Assembly (NCBI RefSeq): GCF_004341625.1
Contig: NZ_SLZG01000009.1
Coordinates: 62,001 to 126,000, forward strand
DNA length: 64,000 nt
Direction of reading: 5' to 3'
Source: Rhizobium sp. BK376
Lineage (GTDB): Bacteria; Pseudomonadota; Alphaproteobacteria; Rhizobiales; Rhizobiaceae
Both the position numbers and the translations under genes were made by a program. This document shows positions 52,852 through 62,291 of this stretch, one piece after another (position 1 is the stretch's first letter; every line of letters begins with the position of its first letter). The notes under the pieces are model-generated. The model was not told the DNA's origin and ran no database searches. It saw only the letters and a program-made list of their open reading frames with translations.

Positions 52852-53571
52852 CTATGCGGCGTTGGTTGCCCTCATGGGTTCGTCCTCAAGGGCAAAGGCA
52901 ACAGCCGCCTGCGCGTGGATCGTTGTCGTGTCAAAGCCGGGTAGGGGCAGCGCTTTCGGATCCAGGATCAGGCAGATCTCCGTGCAACCGAGGATAACGC
53001 TGTCGGCGCCTACCGCCTTGGCGCGTTCGATAATCGCCATCAGCTTTTCGCGCGAACTGTCGAGGATAGTGCCTGCGCAGAGTTCGTTGAAGATGATGTC
53101 ATGAACGATGGTGCGATCATCGGACTGCGGCACAATGACGGAAATGCCGTGACGGTCCATGCGCTCGGTATAGAAGCCGTGCTCCATCGTATAGCGGGTC
53201 GCAAGCAGCAGCGGACGGGTCTTACCTGAAGCCTTCAAGGCGGCGGCGGTCTCGTCGATGATGTTGATGACCGGCACGGAGATGTGGGAAGCCACGTCAT
53301 CGGCGATCAGGTGCATGGTGTTGGTGCAGATCAATACGCAATCGGCGCCGCCGATCTGCAGGCGAATGGCAGCATCGCCCAAGCGCGCGGCGGCGTCGCT
53401 CCAGCGCCCGGCCTTCTGCAGCGCGACCATATCGGCGAAGTTGACCGAATGCATCAGCAGTTCAGCGGAGGCGAGGCCTCCCAGGCGCTCGCGGACCATC
53501 TCGTTGACGAGCCGATAGTAGACCGCCGAACTTTCGAAGCTCATGCCGCCGATAAAGCCGATTGTGCGCAT
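52852..53571 (-). CDS. aspartate/glutamate racemase family protein
   Basis: This 239-residue cofactor-independent racemase starts MRTIGFIGGMSFESSAVYY. The two catalytic cysteines are Cys82 (LICTNTMHL) and Cys196 (ILGCTEICLI), so both acid/base residues are present. It interconverts D- and L-aspartate or related acids (RacD/YgeA group) in the cytosol. It is divergent from an Lrp/AsnC regulator across a region with a 16-bp palindrome, which suggests amino-acid control. Confidence 0.9.
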   Translation of the reverse strand: MRTIGFIGGMSFESSAVYYRLVNEMVRERLGGLASAELLMHSVNFADMVALQKAGRWSDAAARLGDAAIRLQIGGADCVLICTNTMHLIADDVASHISVPVINIIDETAAALKASGKTRPLLLATRYTMEHGFYTERMDRHGISVIVPQSDDRTIVHDIIFNELCAGTILDSSREKLMAIIERAKAVGADSVILGCTEICLILDPKALPLPGFDTTTIHAQAAVAFALEDEPMRATNAA

Positions 53572-53664
53572 TCCGGTATTTCTCCTCCTTGGACTTGAGT
53601 GACCGTATCATGTCGCAATTCACTTGCGCAGTGTTTGCATTTTTTGTGTATGCTTATGAGAAAT

Positions 53665-53680
53665 GCGCAAAATTTTGCGC
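53665..53680. promoter_or_regulatory. 16-bp palindrome, candidate Lrp operator
   Basis: GCGCAAAATTTTGCGC is a perfect 16-bp palindrome in the shared promoter of the racemase and Lrp genes, 43 bases before the Lrp start. TTGCGCA (about 53623) and ACGCAAA (about 53695) nearby look like further half sites. It argues that the Lrp gene starts at 53723, not at the in-frame ATG at 53663. Confidence 0.65.
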
Positions 53681-53722
53681 TGTCTTTTATTTGTACGCAA
53701 ATTCTCGGCGCGAGGTGATGCC

Positions 53723-54187
53723 ATGCTTGATGATCGCGATCGCAAGATTCTCGACTTTTTGCAGAACGATGCGGGCATTTCGGTGACCGACCTTGCAGAT
53801 CGGGTCGCCCTTTCCGTTTCAGCCTGTTCCCGGCGCATCCAGCGGCTGGAAGAGAGCGGCCATATCGCGCGGCGGATCGTCGTACTTGACCGCGAGAGAA
53901 TGGGCGTTCCGACGACAGTCTATGCGCTGATCAAGACGGCGCACCATTCCGATGACTGGATCGAGGACTTTCGGCGGGCGATCAGCGACATTCCCGAAAT
54001 CGTCGAAGCGCATAGGTTGACGGGCAATTACGACTATATCCTGAAAATCGTGCTGCCGCGGGTCGAGCAATATGACGTTATCTACAAGACGATCGTGCGG
54101 CGGGTGGAATTGTTCGATGTCGCCGCCTCCATCTCGATGGAGGAACTTAAGAGCGGGATTGCCATTCCCGTCAGCTATGCGAGTTGA
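53723..54187 (+). CDS. Lrp/AsnC-family transcriptional regulator
   Basis: This 154-residue regulator starts MLDDRDRKILDFLQNDAGIS, with its HTH at about 20-50 (VTDLADRVALSVSACSRRIQ) and a C-terminal RAM ligand domain having VEAHRLTGNYDYILKIVLP. Lrp-type proteins form octamers that sense amino acids. It is divergent from a racemase gene, so an aspartate-like effector is plausible. The GAGG site precedes ATG 53723. Confidence 0.92.
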   Translation: MLDDRDRKILDFLQNDAGISVTDLADRVALSVSACSRRIQRLEESGHIARRIVVLDRERMGVPTTVYALIKTAHHSDDWIEDFRRAISDIPEIVEAHRLTGNYDYILKIVLPRVEQYDVIYKTIVRRVELFDVAASISMEELKSGIAIPVSYAS

Positions 54188-54506
54188 GCTTCGGAATATC
54201 GGAGCAACAGCCGCCAAGATGGGCAGGGGTGAAAGACGGTGTCTACATGCGGTGCCACGGTTCTTTTTCGATTGTGAAATGCCCGGATACAACCGATTAA
54301 CGAATCCATATTTTTGTCGTAACTTTTGGTTGACTTTGAGGTGAGGCGAGACTATATGTACGGTATCGAGTTTTGCTTGCTGAGCTTTGGTTACCGCGCG
54401 ACTAGCACCGCGCCTTGAACGAACCTTCCCTTTCAAAAATCGCTATCTCCATCTGCAGCGCTTTGGTGCCGCGGATTCCTTCAATATTGCTATGAAAGGG
54501 TTCATC

Positions 54507-54716
54507 ATGACCACTGGCACAGTTAAATGGTTCAATTCCACCAAGGGCTTCGGCTTTATTCAGCCCGATAACGGCGGCGAAGACGCCTTCGTTCATATTT
54601 CTGCCGTCGAGCGCGCTGGTATGCGTGAAATCGTCGAAGGTCAGAAAATCGGGTACGAGCTTGAGCGCGATCAGAAGTCGGGCAAGATGTCCGCCTGCAA
54701 GCTTCAGGCCGCTTAA
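54507..54716 (+). CDS. cspA: cold-shock domain protein
   Basis: This 69-residue CspA-type RNA chaperone starts MTTGTVKWFNSTKGFGFIQP with RNP1 KGFGFI and RNP2 DAFVHIS. It binds single-stranded RNA and DNA and melts structure at low temperature. A 5' untranslated region longer than 90 bases is likely, as upstream in-frame codons lack family similarity. An intrinsic terminator follows. Several csp paralogues are usual in rhizobia, so the number cannot be assigned. Confidence 0.95.
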   Translation: MTTGTVKWFNSTKGFGFIQPDNGGEDAFVHISAVERAGMREIVEGQKIGYELERDQKSGKMSACKLQAA

Positions 54717-54777
54717 TTGATATCTGCTTTCCTTTGACCACGGATGTACTGGCACTGCTGAGAGCACGATATCGACC

Positions 54778-54808
54778 AAGGTCAGGCTGAAACCGCCTGA
54801 CCTTTTTT
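54778..54808 (+). terminator. intrinsic terminator of the cold-shock gene
   Basis: AAGGTCAGGC (54778-54787) and GCCTGACCTT (54795-54804) form a perfect 10-bp stem followed by a T run to 54808. It lies 62 bases after the stop. Confidence 0.88.
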
Positions 54809-54845
54809 ATTGCCGCCGTTTGGCGGTCTATCTGTCAGGATAAAC

Positions 54846-55076
54846 ATGACACAAACACAAAGCAGATCTCGCCAGCAGGCCGAGGTAGCCTTTGCCGAAG
54901 CGCAATCGGAGTTCTTCGCGCGGGGCCGCGCGGTCGACGAACTCGATTCTATCGCGCAGGCCCGCGAGGAAAAGACGTTGCGGTTGCGGACCCTCCGCCT
55001 TGCCAAGGAAGAGGAAGCACAGAAACGGGCCACCGCTGCCCTGATTTCCAAACGCAAACCCAAACCCAAGATTTGA
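54846..55076 (+). CDS. small charged helical protein
   Basis: This 76-residue protein starts MTQTQSRSRQQAEVAFAEAQ and is almost entirely charged or alanine-rich helix (AQAREEKTLRLRTLRLAKEE). The C-terminus is strongly basic and ends SKRKPKPKI. No family was recognised. A CAGGA site precedes the ATG. It lies just after the csp terminator and 32 bases before a second charged protein, a frequent companion arrangement in rhizobia. RNA binding is conceivable from charge only. Confidence 0.65.
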   Translation: MTQTQSRSRQQAEVAFAEAQSEFFARGRAVDELDSIAQAREEKTLRLRTLRLAKEEEAQKRATAALISKRKPKPKI

Positions 55077-55108
55077 CCATCTGGTCGACTTCCAGCAAAG
55101 CGAATGAT

Positions 55109-55489
55109 TTGAAAAACTCTAGAAGCAACGATCTTTCGGACCGCCTTGGCGCATCTGCCCAGGCAAAAGCTGCACTTCTTCAAGCCCATCGTTCTGCCAA
55201 AGAAGCCGCGGAGCCAACGCGTACGGAGAGGCAGGCGGAGCGGCTTGCAGTCGCCGCTGCCAGAGACGAGCGACGCGCAGACCGAGAGCGGCAGAAAATA
55301 GCCGAGCGGACACGTCTCGAGGTAGAGGCCGCAGAGCATCAGGCCGCCATAAATGCGGCTGCCAAGGCCGAAATTGACGCACGCAAGGCGGCTGAGGAAG
55401 GCCGTATCTCCCGGGTGATCGAGGACGAGGCTGCCCGAAAGGCCGAACGTGATCGGCGTTATGCCAATCGGAAGGCCAGACAAGCCTGA
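55109..55489 (+). CDS. DUF6481-like charged helical protein
   Basis: This roughly 126-residue protein starts at TTG 55109 (MKNSRSNDLSDRLGASAQAK), which matches the usual MKxxxxNDFxDRL start of the family; the frame stays open to a TTG at 55073. The body is a long Ala/Glu/Arg helix (ERQAERLAVAAARDERRADR), probably a coiled coil, ending RDRRYANRKARQA. Its function is unknown. It lies directly after the 76-residue charged protein and may share its transcript. Confidence 0.65.
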   Translation: MKNSRSNDLSDRLGASAQAKAALLQAHRSAKEAAEPTRTERQAERLAVAAARDERRADRERQKIAERTRLEVEAAEHQAAINAAAKAEIDARKAAEEGRISRVIEDEAARKAERDRRYANRKARQA

Positions 55490-55776
55490 CTTCCGTTCGA
55501 GCACGGACGCGGCCGGCAACAAATTCGATGGGAACCCGAATGTTGTCTCTCAGATTCCGCTGAAGTCGATTATTCTTATCTGATCCAAAATGACTGTTGC
55601 CGGCGCAATCCTGCCTCCGCCGCCTTCCGGTCGATGCTATGTTAGCCAGGTTCAGAATTTGAAAATCGGAGACCGAGACCGCCATCAAGCTTGCAGAGTA
55701 GCCATGCGCAAATACAGGTTGATTGCTGTGGCAGCCTGCTTACCTTGTTTGCGGGGGGACAACACGAGGAATTTCC

Positions 55777-57039
55777 ATGCAGGAACATCATGTTGTCGTA
55801 GTCGGTGGCGGTTTTGCCGGATTGCAGCTTGTCAACGATCTGAAGGGGGCCCCGGTACGAATCACTCTCGTCGATCGTCGCAACCATCATCTGTTTCAGC
55901 CGCTGCTCTATCAGGTCGCCACGACCTTGCTTTCGACCTCGGAAATCGCCTGGCCGATCAGGAGCCTGTACGGCGACCGCCCCGAGGTGACAACGTTGCT
56001 CGCCGAGGTCGTCGGTGTCGATCGCGAGGCGCGCACGATCAAACTCAAGAACGGTCAGACCATCTCCTACGACACGCTGGTGCTGGCGACCGGCGCGACG
56101 CATGCCTATTTCGGCCATGACGAATGGGAGCCCGTCGCGCCAGGACTGAAGACACTCGAGGATGCGACCACGATCCGCCGCCGCGTGCTGATCGCCTTCG
56201 AGCAGGCGGAGCTGGAAACCGACCCCGCCGTTCGCGACGCTCTGTTGACCTTTGTGATCGTGGGTGCCGGTCCGACGGGTGTCGAGCTCGCAGGCATCAT
56301 CGCAGAACTGGCGCACGTCACCCTGCCGAAGGAATTCCGCAGGATCGATACCAGGAAGGCGAAGATTATCCTTGTCGAAGCCGGTCCGCGGGTTCTGCCG
56401 AGCTTCGTCGAAGACCTGTCGGCCTATGCGCAGCGGACGCTGGAGACGCTTGGCGTGGAGGTCCGCCTCGGTCATGCCGTCACCAACTGCACTGCGGAAG
56501 GCGTGACAATGGGCGAAAGCTTTGTGCCGTCGAGGACGATCGTCTGGGCAGCGGGGGTGCAGGCCTCGCCTGCCGCACATTGGCTCGGCGTTCCCGCCGA
56601 CCGCGCCGGCCGCGTCATCGTCGACGCGCAACTGAGGCCTCCCGGTGCGGACAATATCTTCGTCACGGGAGATACGGCACTCGTCATGTGGGATGGCAAC
56701 AAGCCGGTACCGGGCATTGCGCCCGCGGCCAAGCAGCAGGGCGCCTATGTCGCCAAGGTCATTCGTGCCCGCCTTGCGGGGCAGGCCGAGCCCGGCGCCT
56801 TCCGCTATCATCATCAGGGGAGCCTTGCGACGATCGGCAAAAGCTCGGCGATCATCGATTTCGGCTGGATCAAGCTCAGGGGCTGGATCGCCTGGTGGAT
56901 ATGGGGCATTGCCCATATCTACTTCCTCATCGGCACGCGTTCGCGCTTTGCGGTCGCATGGAGCTGGCTCTGGATCTATCTCAGCCGCCAGCACAGCGCG
57001 CGGCTGATCACGCAGAAGGAAACGATGCGCGAGAATTAA
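55777..57039 (+). CDS. ndh: type II NADH:quinone oxidoreductase (NDH-2)
   Basis: This 420-residue flavoprotein passes electrons from NADH to quinone without pumping protons. The FAD motif VVVGGGFAGLQLV is at 6-18, the NADH motif FVIVGAGPTGVELAG near 163, the DTAL-type quinone/FAD motif is GDTALVMWDG, and a C-terminal membrane helix is WIAWWIWGIAHIYFLIG. ATG 55777 has CGAGGA at 6 bases; an upstream in-frame extension lacks similarity. It works at the inner membrane as a redox valve beside complex I. Confidence 0.93.
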   Translation: MQEHHVVVVGGGFAGLQLVNDLKGAPVRITLVDRRNHHLFQPLLYQVATTLLSTSEIAWPIRSLYGDRPEVTTLLAEVVGVDREARTIKLKNGQTISYDTLVLATGATHAYFGHDEWEPVAPGLKTLEDATTIRRRVLIAFEQAELETDPAVRDALLTFVIVGAGPTGVELAGIIAELAHVTLPKEFRRIDTRKAKIILVEAGPRVLPSFVEDLSAYAQRTLETLGVEVRLGHAVTNCTAEGVTMGESFVPSRTIVWAAGVQASPAAHWLGVPADRAGRVIVDAQLRPPGADNIFVTGDTALVMWDGNKPVPGIAPAAKQQGAYVAKVIRARLAGQAEPGAFRYHHQGSLATIGKSSAIIDFGWIKLRGWIAWWIWGIAHIYFLIGTRSRFAVAWSWLWIYLSRQHSARLITQKETMREN

Positions 57040-57040
57040 A

Positions 57041-57068
57041 AAAGGGCGGCTCGCAAGGGCCGCCCTTT
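57041..57068. terminator. bidirectional terminator between ndh and adh
   Basis: AAAGGGCGGC (57041-57050) pairs with GCCGCCCTTT (57059-57068). A and T runs at the outer edges allow it to work on both strands, ending ndh and the convergent alcohol dehydrogenase gene. Confidence 0.82.
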
Positions 57069-57089
57069 CCGCATTCGATATAGTGACGA

Positions 57090-58136
57090 TCAAGCTGCCA
57101 GCGAGGCGATGTCGATGACGAAGCGGTAGCGGACGTCGCTCTTCAGGACACGCTCATAGGCTTCGTTGATCTCCTGCATGTTGATCTTCTCGATCTCGGC
57201 AACGATGTTGTGCTTGCTGCAGAAGTCGAGCATTTCCTGGGTTTCCTTGATCGAGCCGATGCCTGAGCCGGTCAGGGCCTTGCGGCCGCCGATGACGGAG
57301 AAGGCGTGGACCGGCACCGGATGTTCGGGAACGCCGACCAGGACCATCGTGCCGTCGATCTTCAACATGCCCAGATAGGCATTCCAGTCGATGACAGTGC
57401 CGACCGTGCAGATGATCAGGTCGAAAGTGCCCGCGAGCTTCTTGAAGGTTTCGGCATCGCTCGTTGCATAATATTCCTTGGCGCCGAGCTTCAGACCGTC
57501 TTCCTTCTTCGACAGCGACTGAGAAAGAACGGTGATGTCGGCACCCATGGCAGCGCCGATCTTGACGCCCATATGGCCGAGGCCGCCCATGCCGACGATT
57601 GCGACCTTCTTGCCGGGACCTGCCTTCCAGTGAGCGAGCGGCGAATAGAGCGTGATGCCGGCGCAGAGAAGCGGAGCACCGGCGTCGAGCGGGATATTGT
57701 CCGGGAAGGAGAGGACATAGCCTTCCTTGACGACGATCGAGTCGGAATAGCCGCCATAGGTCGGCGTTACGCCGTCAGCCTCGAAATCGTTGTAGGTCTG
57801 GATGCAGCCCGGCAGGTACTGCTCGATGTCGACATTGCGCTCAGGCATGCCGACGCAGGAATTGACAAAGCAGCCGACGCCGACATGGTCGCCAACTTTG
57901 AACTTAGTGACCTTGGAGCCGACGGCGGAAACCACGCCGGCGACTTCATGGCCCGGCACCATCGGATATTTGGAATTGCCCCATTCGTTGCGGGCCTGGT
58001 GAATGTCCGAATGGCAGAGGCCGCAATATTTGACCGAGATGACGACGTCGTCATCGTTCGGTTCGCGGCGCTCGAAGGTGAAGGGTGTCAACGGCTTGGA
58101 TGCGTCCGTCGCAGCATAGCCTTTTGCAATAGCCAT
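57090..58136 (-). CDS. zinc-type alcohol/aldehyde dehydrogenase, YahK/CAD-like, copy A
   Basis: This 348-residue MDR-family NADP(H) dehydrogenase has catalytic zinc ligands in CGLCHSDIH and GHEVAG, the Rossmann motif GMGGLGHMG and the C-terminal [14 protein letters not shown] typical of the cinnamyl-alcohol/YahK group. The structural-zinc loop is degenerate: after FVNSC the other three expected Cys positions read Met, Arg and Leu. It probably reduces aldehydes. It is paralogous to copy B just upstream and shares an identical 130-bp block. An AraC-type site lies about 70-100 bases upstream. Confidence 0.9.
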   Translation of the reverse strand: MAIAKGYAATDASKPLTPFTFERREPNDDDVVISVKYCGLCHSDIHQARNEWGNSKYPMVPGHEVAGVVSAVGSKVTKFKVGDHVGVGCFVNSCVGMPERNVDIEQYLPGCIQTYNDFEADGVTPTYGGYSDSIVVKEGYVLSFPDNIPLDAGAPLLCAGITLYSPLAHWKAGPGKKVAIVGMGGLGHMGVKIGAAMGADITVLSQSLSKKEDGLKLGAKEYYATSDAETFKKLAGTFDLIICTVGTVIDWNAYLGMLKIDGTMVLVGVPEHPVPVHAFSVIGGRKALTGSGIGSIKETQEMLDFCSKHNIVAEIEKINMQEINEAYERVLKSDVRYRFVIDIASLAA

Positions 58137-58205
58137 CTGAATCTTCCTTTGAGTTGGGGGATTGGACAGATGGAGTATGCACGAGACGGAGTGGAGACGT
58201 TAGCG

Positions 58206-58237
58206 CGATCCTCCTAGCTTCTTGTCCGATCCTGCAA
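58206..58237. promoter_or_regulatory. AraC-type direct repeat upstream of adh copy A
   Basis: CGATCCTCCTA (58206-58216) and CGATCCTGCAA (58227-58237) are direct repeats spaced 21 bp, two helical turns. They match the site before copy B almost exactly, including the intervening AGCTTCTTGT. Such spacing is typical of AraC-family binding. Confidence 0.65.
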
Positions 58238-58246
58238 AAATGCAGA

Positions 58247-58268
58247 AAGGCGGCCCTAGGGCCGCCTT
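58247..58268 (-). terminator. terminator of adh copy B
   Basis: AAGGCGGCCCTAGGGCCGCC followed by TT is a perfect 22-bp palindrome just after the copy B stop. On the reverse strand it is followed by TCTGCATTTTT, so it should end the copy B transcript. Confidence 0.75.
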
Positions 58269-58292
58269 CCATTGTCGTTTCTGCCGATTTTC

Positions 58293-59342
58293 TCAGGCTG
58301 CCAGCGAGGCAATGTCGATGACGAAGCGGTAGCGCACGTCGCTCTTCAGGACGCGTTCGTAGGCTTCGTTGACGTCCTGGATGTTGATCTTCTCGATCTC
58401 GGAGACGATGTTGTGCTTGCCGCAGAAATCCAGCATTTCCTGGGTTTCCTTGATCGAGCCGATCATCGAGCCGGAGATGCTCTTGCGGCCTGGGATCAGC
58501 GAGAAGGCATGGACCGGGATCGGATGTTCCGGTGCGCCGACGATGACCATCGAGCCGTTGACCTTGAGGAGGCCGAGATAGGCGTTCCAGTCGATCGCAA
58601 CGCCGGCCGTGCAGATGATCAGGTCAAAGGTGCCTGCGAGCTTCTTGAAGGTCTCTTCATCGCTCGTTGCATAATATTCCTTGGCGCCGAGCTTCAGACC
58701 GTCTTCCTTCTTCGACAGCGACTGAGAAAGAACGGTGATGTCGGCACCCATGGCAGCGCCGATCTTGACGCCCATATGGCCGAGGCCACCCATGCCGACG
58801 ATGGCGACCTTCTTGCCGGGGCCGGCCTTCCAGTAGTGCAGCGGCGAATAGAGCGTGATGCCGGCGCAGAGCAGGGGAGCAGCGGCATCGAGCGGCAGAT
58901 TGTCCGGGATCGACAGGACATAACCTTCCTTGACGACGATATGGTCGGAATAGCCGCCCTGGGTGCGCGTCTTACCGTCGATTTCGAACTCGTTATAGGT
59001 GCCGACAAGACCGGGCATATATTGCTCATTGTCGACGTCGCGGGTGGCGCAGCCGACGCAGCTGTCGACGAAGCAGCCAACGCCGACGCGGTCGCCGACC
59101 TTGAATTTCGTGACCTTGGAGCCGACGGCGGTCACAATGCCGGCGATTTCATGGCCGGGGACGATCGGGTAGACGGCGTTGTGCCACTCGTTGCGAACGG
59201 TATGGATGTCGGAATGGCAGATGCCGGCAAACTTGATGTCGATGACGACGTCGTCTTCCTTCGGGTCGCGGCGCTCGAAGGTGAACGGGGTCAGCGGCTT
59301 CGAGGCGTCAGTTGCGGCATAGCCTTTTGCGATGGTTGGCAT
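58293..59342 (-). CDS. zinc-type alcohol/aldehyde dehydrogenase, YahK/CAD-like, copy B
   Basis: This 349-residue paralogue of copy A is the same family: catalytic zinc residues in GICHSDIH and GHEIAG, and Rossmann motif GMGGLGHMG. The structural-zinc loop keeps two of four cysteines (DSCVGC, then Arg and Met where the other two should be), so it is less decayed than copy A. The N-termini of both copies are nearly identical ([20 protein letters not shown]). It is divergent from an AraC-type regulator. Its role is probably aldehyde reduction under that regulator. Confidence 0.9.
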   Translation of the reverse strand: MPTIAKGYAATDASKPLTPFTFERRDPKEDDVVIDIKFAGICHSDIHTVRNEWHNAVYPIVPGHEIAGIVTAVGSKVTKFKVGDRVGVGCFVDSCVGCATRDVDNEQYMPGLVGTYNEFEIDGKTRTQGGYSDHIVVKEGYVLSIPDNLPLDAAAPLLCAGITLYSPLHYWKAGPGKKVAIVGMGGLGHMGVKIGAAMGADITVLSQSLSKKEDGLKLGAKEYYATSDEETFKKLAGTFDLIICTAGVAIDWNAYLGLLKVNGSMVIVGAPEHPIPVHAFSLIPGRKSISGSMIGSIKETQEMLDFCGKHNIVSEIEKINIQDVNEAYERVLKSDVRYRFVIDIASLAA

Positions 59343-59419
59343 GCGTAGTTTCCTTCTTGGCAGGAGGGTGGAAGGGACGGCGGACTATATGCCCCGACTT
59401 GCCGAACATGTGGTATAGC

Positions 59420-59451
59420 GATCCTGCAAGCTTCTTGTACGATCCTGCAAA
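59420..59451. promoter_or_regulatory. AraC-type direct repeat upstream of adh copy B
   Basis: CGATCCTGCAA occurs at 59420-59430 and 59441-59451, 21 bp apart, with GCTTCTTGTA between. The site lies 78 bases upstream of copy B and 83 bases upstream of the AraC regulator start, so it could serve both. Confidence 0.7.
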
Positions 59452-59533
59452 TCTCCTTGCGCGGACCTCTCATTCGCGTGATGATGACCCCAAGTTTACA
59501 TCGCCTAACATCAAGAAAACAAATGGTAATGTT

Positions 59534-60442
59534 ATGACGTTACATATCGGTCCATTCGATGAAATGATATCGCTCGTTGCCCGTTTCGCCGAGAGGGACG
59601 GGGATTCCGCCACCGCGATCGAGAACCTGCACGTCTTCAAGGGCAGCTGCCCGACGCGCCTTCAACATATGGCCTACAAGCCTGGATTTTCGCTGATCCT
59701 GCAGGGCAGCAAGCGGCTGATGGTCGGCTCCGATGTTCATATGTATGGCGCCGGCGAGTATGTTCTGACCTCCCTCGACCTGCCTGTGGCGTCGCATGTA
59801 ACCGAAGCGACGCCAGATATTCCCTATCTCTGCTTCACCCTTTTCATCGACAGCGAGAAGCTGAACGAACTGCTGCCTCGGACCAGCATTACGCGCCTGG
59901 CCACCCCGGCGGATGACACCCGTGGCCTTGTGGTCAACATTGCCCCGCCGGACCTTCTCGATGCATCGACCCGACTTTTGCGCCTGCTGGACAAGCCGGA
60001 GGATATTCCGGTCATGGCGCCGTTGATAGAGCGGGAGATATCCTACCGGCTGCTGACCGGTCCCGATGGTCCACGCCTTCTCAACATGATGCTGTCCGAA
60101 AGCCAGAGCCACAAGGTCCTGCGCGCCGTCTCATGGCTGCGCACGAACTTTGTCCAGTCGCTGCGCATCGAAGAGCTGGCCGAGCATGTGAGCATGAGCG
60201 TTTCGTCGCTGCACCATCACTTCAAGGCGGTGACGGCGATGACCCCGATGCAGTATCAGAAACAGCTCCGCCTGCACGAGGCGCGCCGGCTGCTGCTGAC
60301 CGAACGTCTTGATGTCGGGACTGCCGGCTATCGCGTCGGATACCAGAGCCCGTCGCAGTTCAGCCGCGAATACAGCCGGCTCTACGGCCTGCCGCCGCTG
60401 AAGGATATTGAAGCCATGCGCGGACAGATCGCCGCCGAATAG
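59534..60442 (+). CDS. AraC-family transcriptional regulator (AraC_N type)
   Basis: This 302-residue regulator has the AraC_N domain (about 1-190) with CPTRLQHMAYKPGFSLILQG and GAGEYVLTSLDLPV. The AraC double HTH at about 205-295 has IEELAEHVSMSVSSLHHHFK and AGYRVGYQSPSQFSREYSRLYG. The E. coli relative YqhC activates the adjacent aldehyde reductase gene yqhD. By analogy this protein probably activates both adh copies through their shared repeats. ATG 59534 begins the conserved domain; no good ribosome site is visible. Confidence 0.9.
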   Translation: MTLHIGPFDEMISLVARFAERDGDSATAIENLHVFKGSCPTRLQHMAYKPGFSLILQGSKRLMVGSDVHMYGAGEYVLTSLDLPVASHVTEATPDIPYLCFTLFIDSEKLNELLPRTSITRLATPADDTRGLVVNIAPPDLLDASTRLLRLLDKPEDIPVMAPLIEREISYRLLTGPDGPRLLNMMLSESQSHKVLRAVSWLRTNFVQSLRIEELAEHVSMSVSSLHHHFKAVTAMTPMQYQKQLRLHEARRLLLTERLDVGTAGYRVGYQSPSQFSREYSRLYGLPPLKDIEAMRGQIAAE

Positions 60443-60517
60443 CTCTCCTTTTGATGCGCCGCAGCATCGAATTCTGCTTGACGCAGAATATCGACTGAGC
60501 GATAACGCGCCACGAAC

Positions 60518-60533
60518 CGTACCGTACGGTACG
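60518..60533. promoter_or_regulatory. 16-bp palindromic operator of the TetR gene
   Basis: CGTACCGTACGGTACG is a perfect 16-bp palindrome 18 bases upstream of the TetR start at 60552, where a repressor would block initiation. Autoregulation by the TetR protein is the likely reading. Confidence 0.65.
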
Positions 60534-60551
60534 TATTTGGGAGTGGCGATC

Positions 60552-61202
60552 GTGCCAAGTGATGCAGGACAGGTAGGCGAATTTTCGCCTCGACAGAACG
60601 CGGTTCTGGAGCAGGCATTGCGCCTGCTCGTCGACGGCGGCGAGAAGGCGCTGACGACATCAGGCGTGGCGCGCGCGGCCAATTGCTCAAAGGAAAGCCT
60701 CTACAAGTGGTTCGGCGATCGCGACGGGCTGCTGTCGGCGATGATCGCCTATCAGGCGAGCAAGGTCAGGACCTTCGAGCGCAATGGCGAGCGGCTGACC
60801 GTCACCAGCCTTCACGATCACCTGGCGATTTTTGCGCGTGACCTGCTCGAGGTGCTGGCGGGCGATGTTTCACTCGCCTTGAACCGGCTGGCGATCGGTC
60901 AGTCGCATCGCGACGGCTCCAAGCTCGGCAAGCTTCTTCTGGAGCGCGGCCGCAGGCAGATCGATCGGCGGGCGATGGCGCTGATCGATGCCGGAAAGCG
61001 GGCAGGGCTCTTGCGTTTTACGAATGCCGACGAGGCCTATCACACGCTCTACGGCCTCGTGGTTTCGGATCTGCATGTGCGCATGCTGCTGGGCGAACCA
61101 GGTCTAAAAGATACCGCAATGCAGGCGGAGAGAGCGGTGAGCGCTTTTCTCCGGCTCTATGGCTCCGAAAAGGTTTTGGCGGAAGCGACCGCGACCGTCT
61201 GA
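60552..61202 (+). CDS. TetR-family transcriptional regulator
   Basis: This 216-residue TetR regulator has its HTH at about 28-75 (TTSGVARAANCSKESLYKWF then GDRDGLLSAMIAYQ). The AefR-like C-terminal domain contains LNRLAIGQSHRDGSKLGKLL. The start is taken at GTG 60552 with GGGAG 9 bases upstream; GTG 60543 overlaps that ribosome site. It lies 41 bases before ilvC on the same strand. A specific role in ilvC control is not indicated; autoregulation through the upstream palindrome is likelier. Confidence 0.88.
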   Translation: MPSDAGQVGEFSPRQNAVLEQALRLLVDGGEKALTTSGVARAANCSKESLYKWFGDRDGLLSAMIAYQASKVRTFERNGERLTVTSLHDHLAIFARDLLEVLAGDVSLALNRLAIGQSHRDGSKLGKLLLERGRRQIDRRAMALIDAGKRAGLLRFTNADEAYHTLYGLVVSDLHVRMLLGEPGLKDTAMQAERAVSAFLRLYGSEKVLAEATATV

Positions 61203-61210
61203 TCATCTGA

Positions 61211-62263
<1,053 letters not shown>

Positions 62264-62291
62264 GCGATTTCAATCCATGCGATTGCAGAAG

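Noticed and set aside
58272-59348. Long forward frame opposite adh copy B (and a similar one opposite copy A)
   Set aside because: Antisense shadow; its Asp/Ala-rich repeats mirror the adh codons, and the two shadows resemble each other only because the adh genes do.
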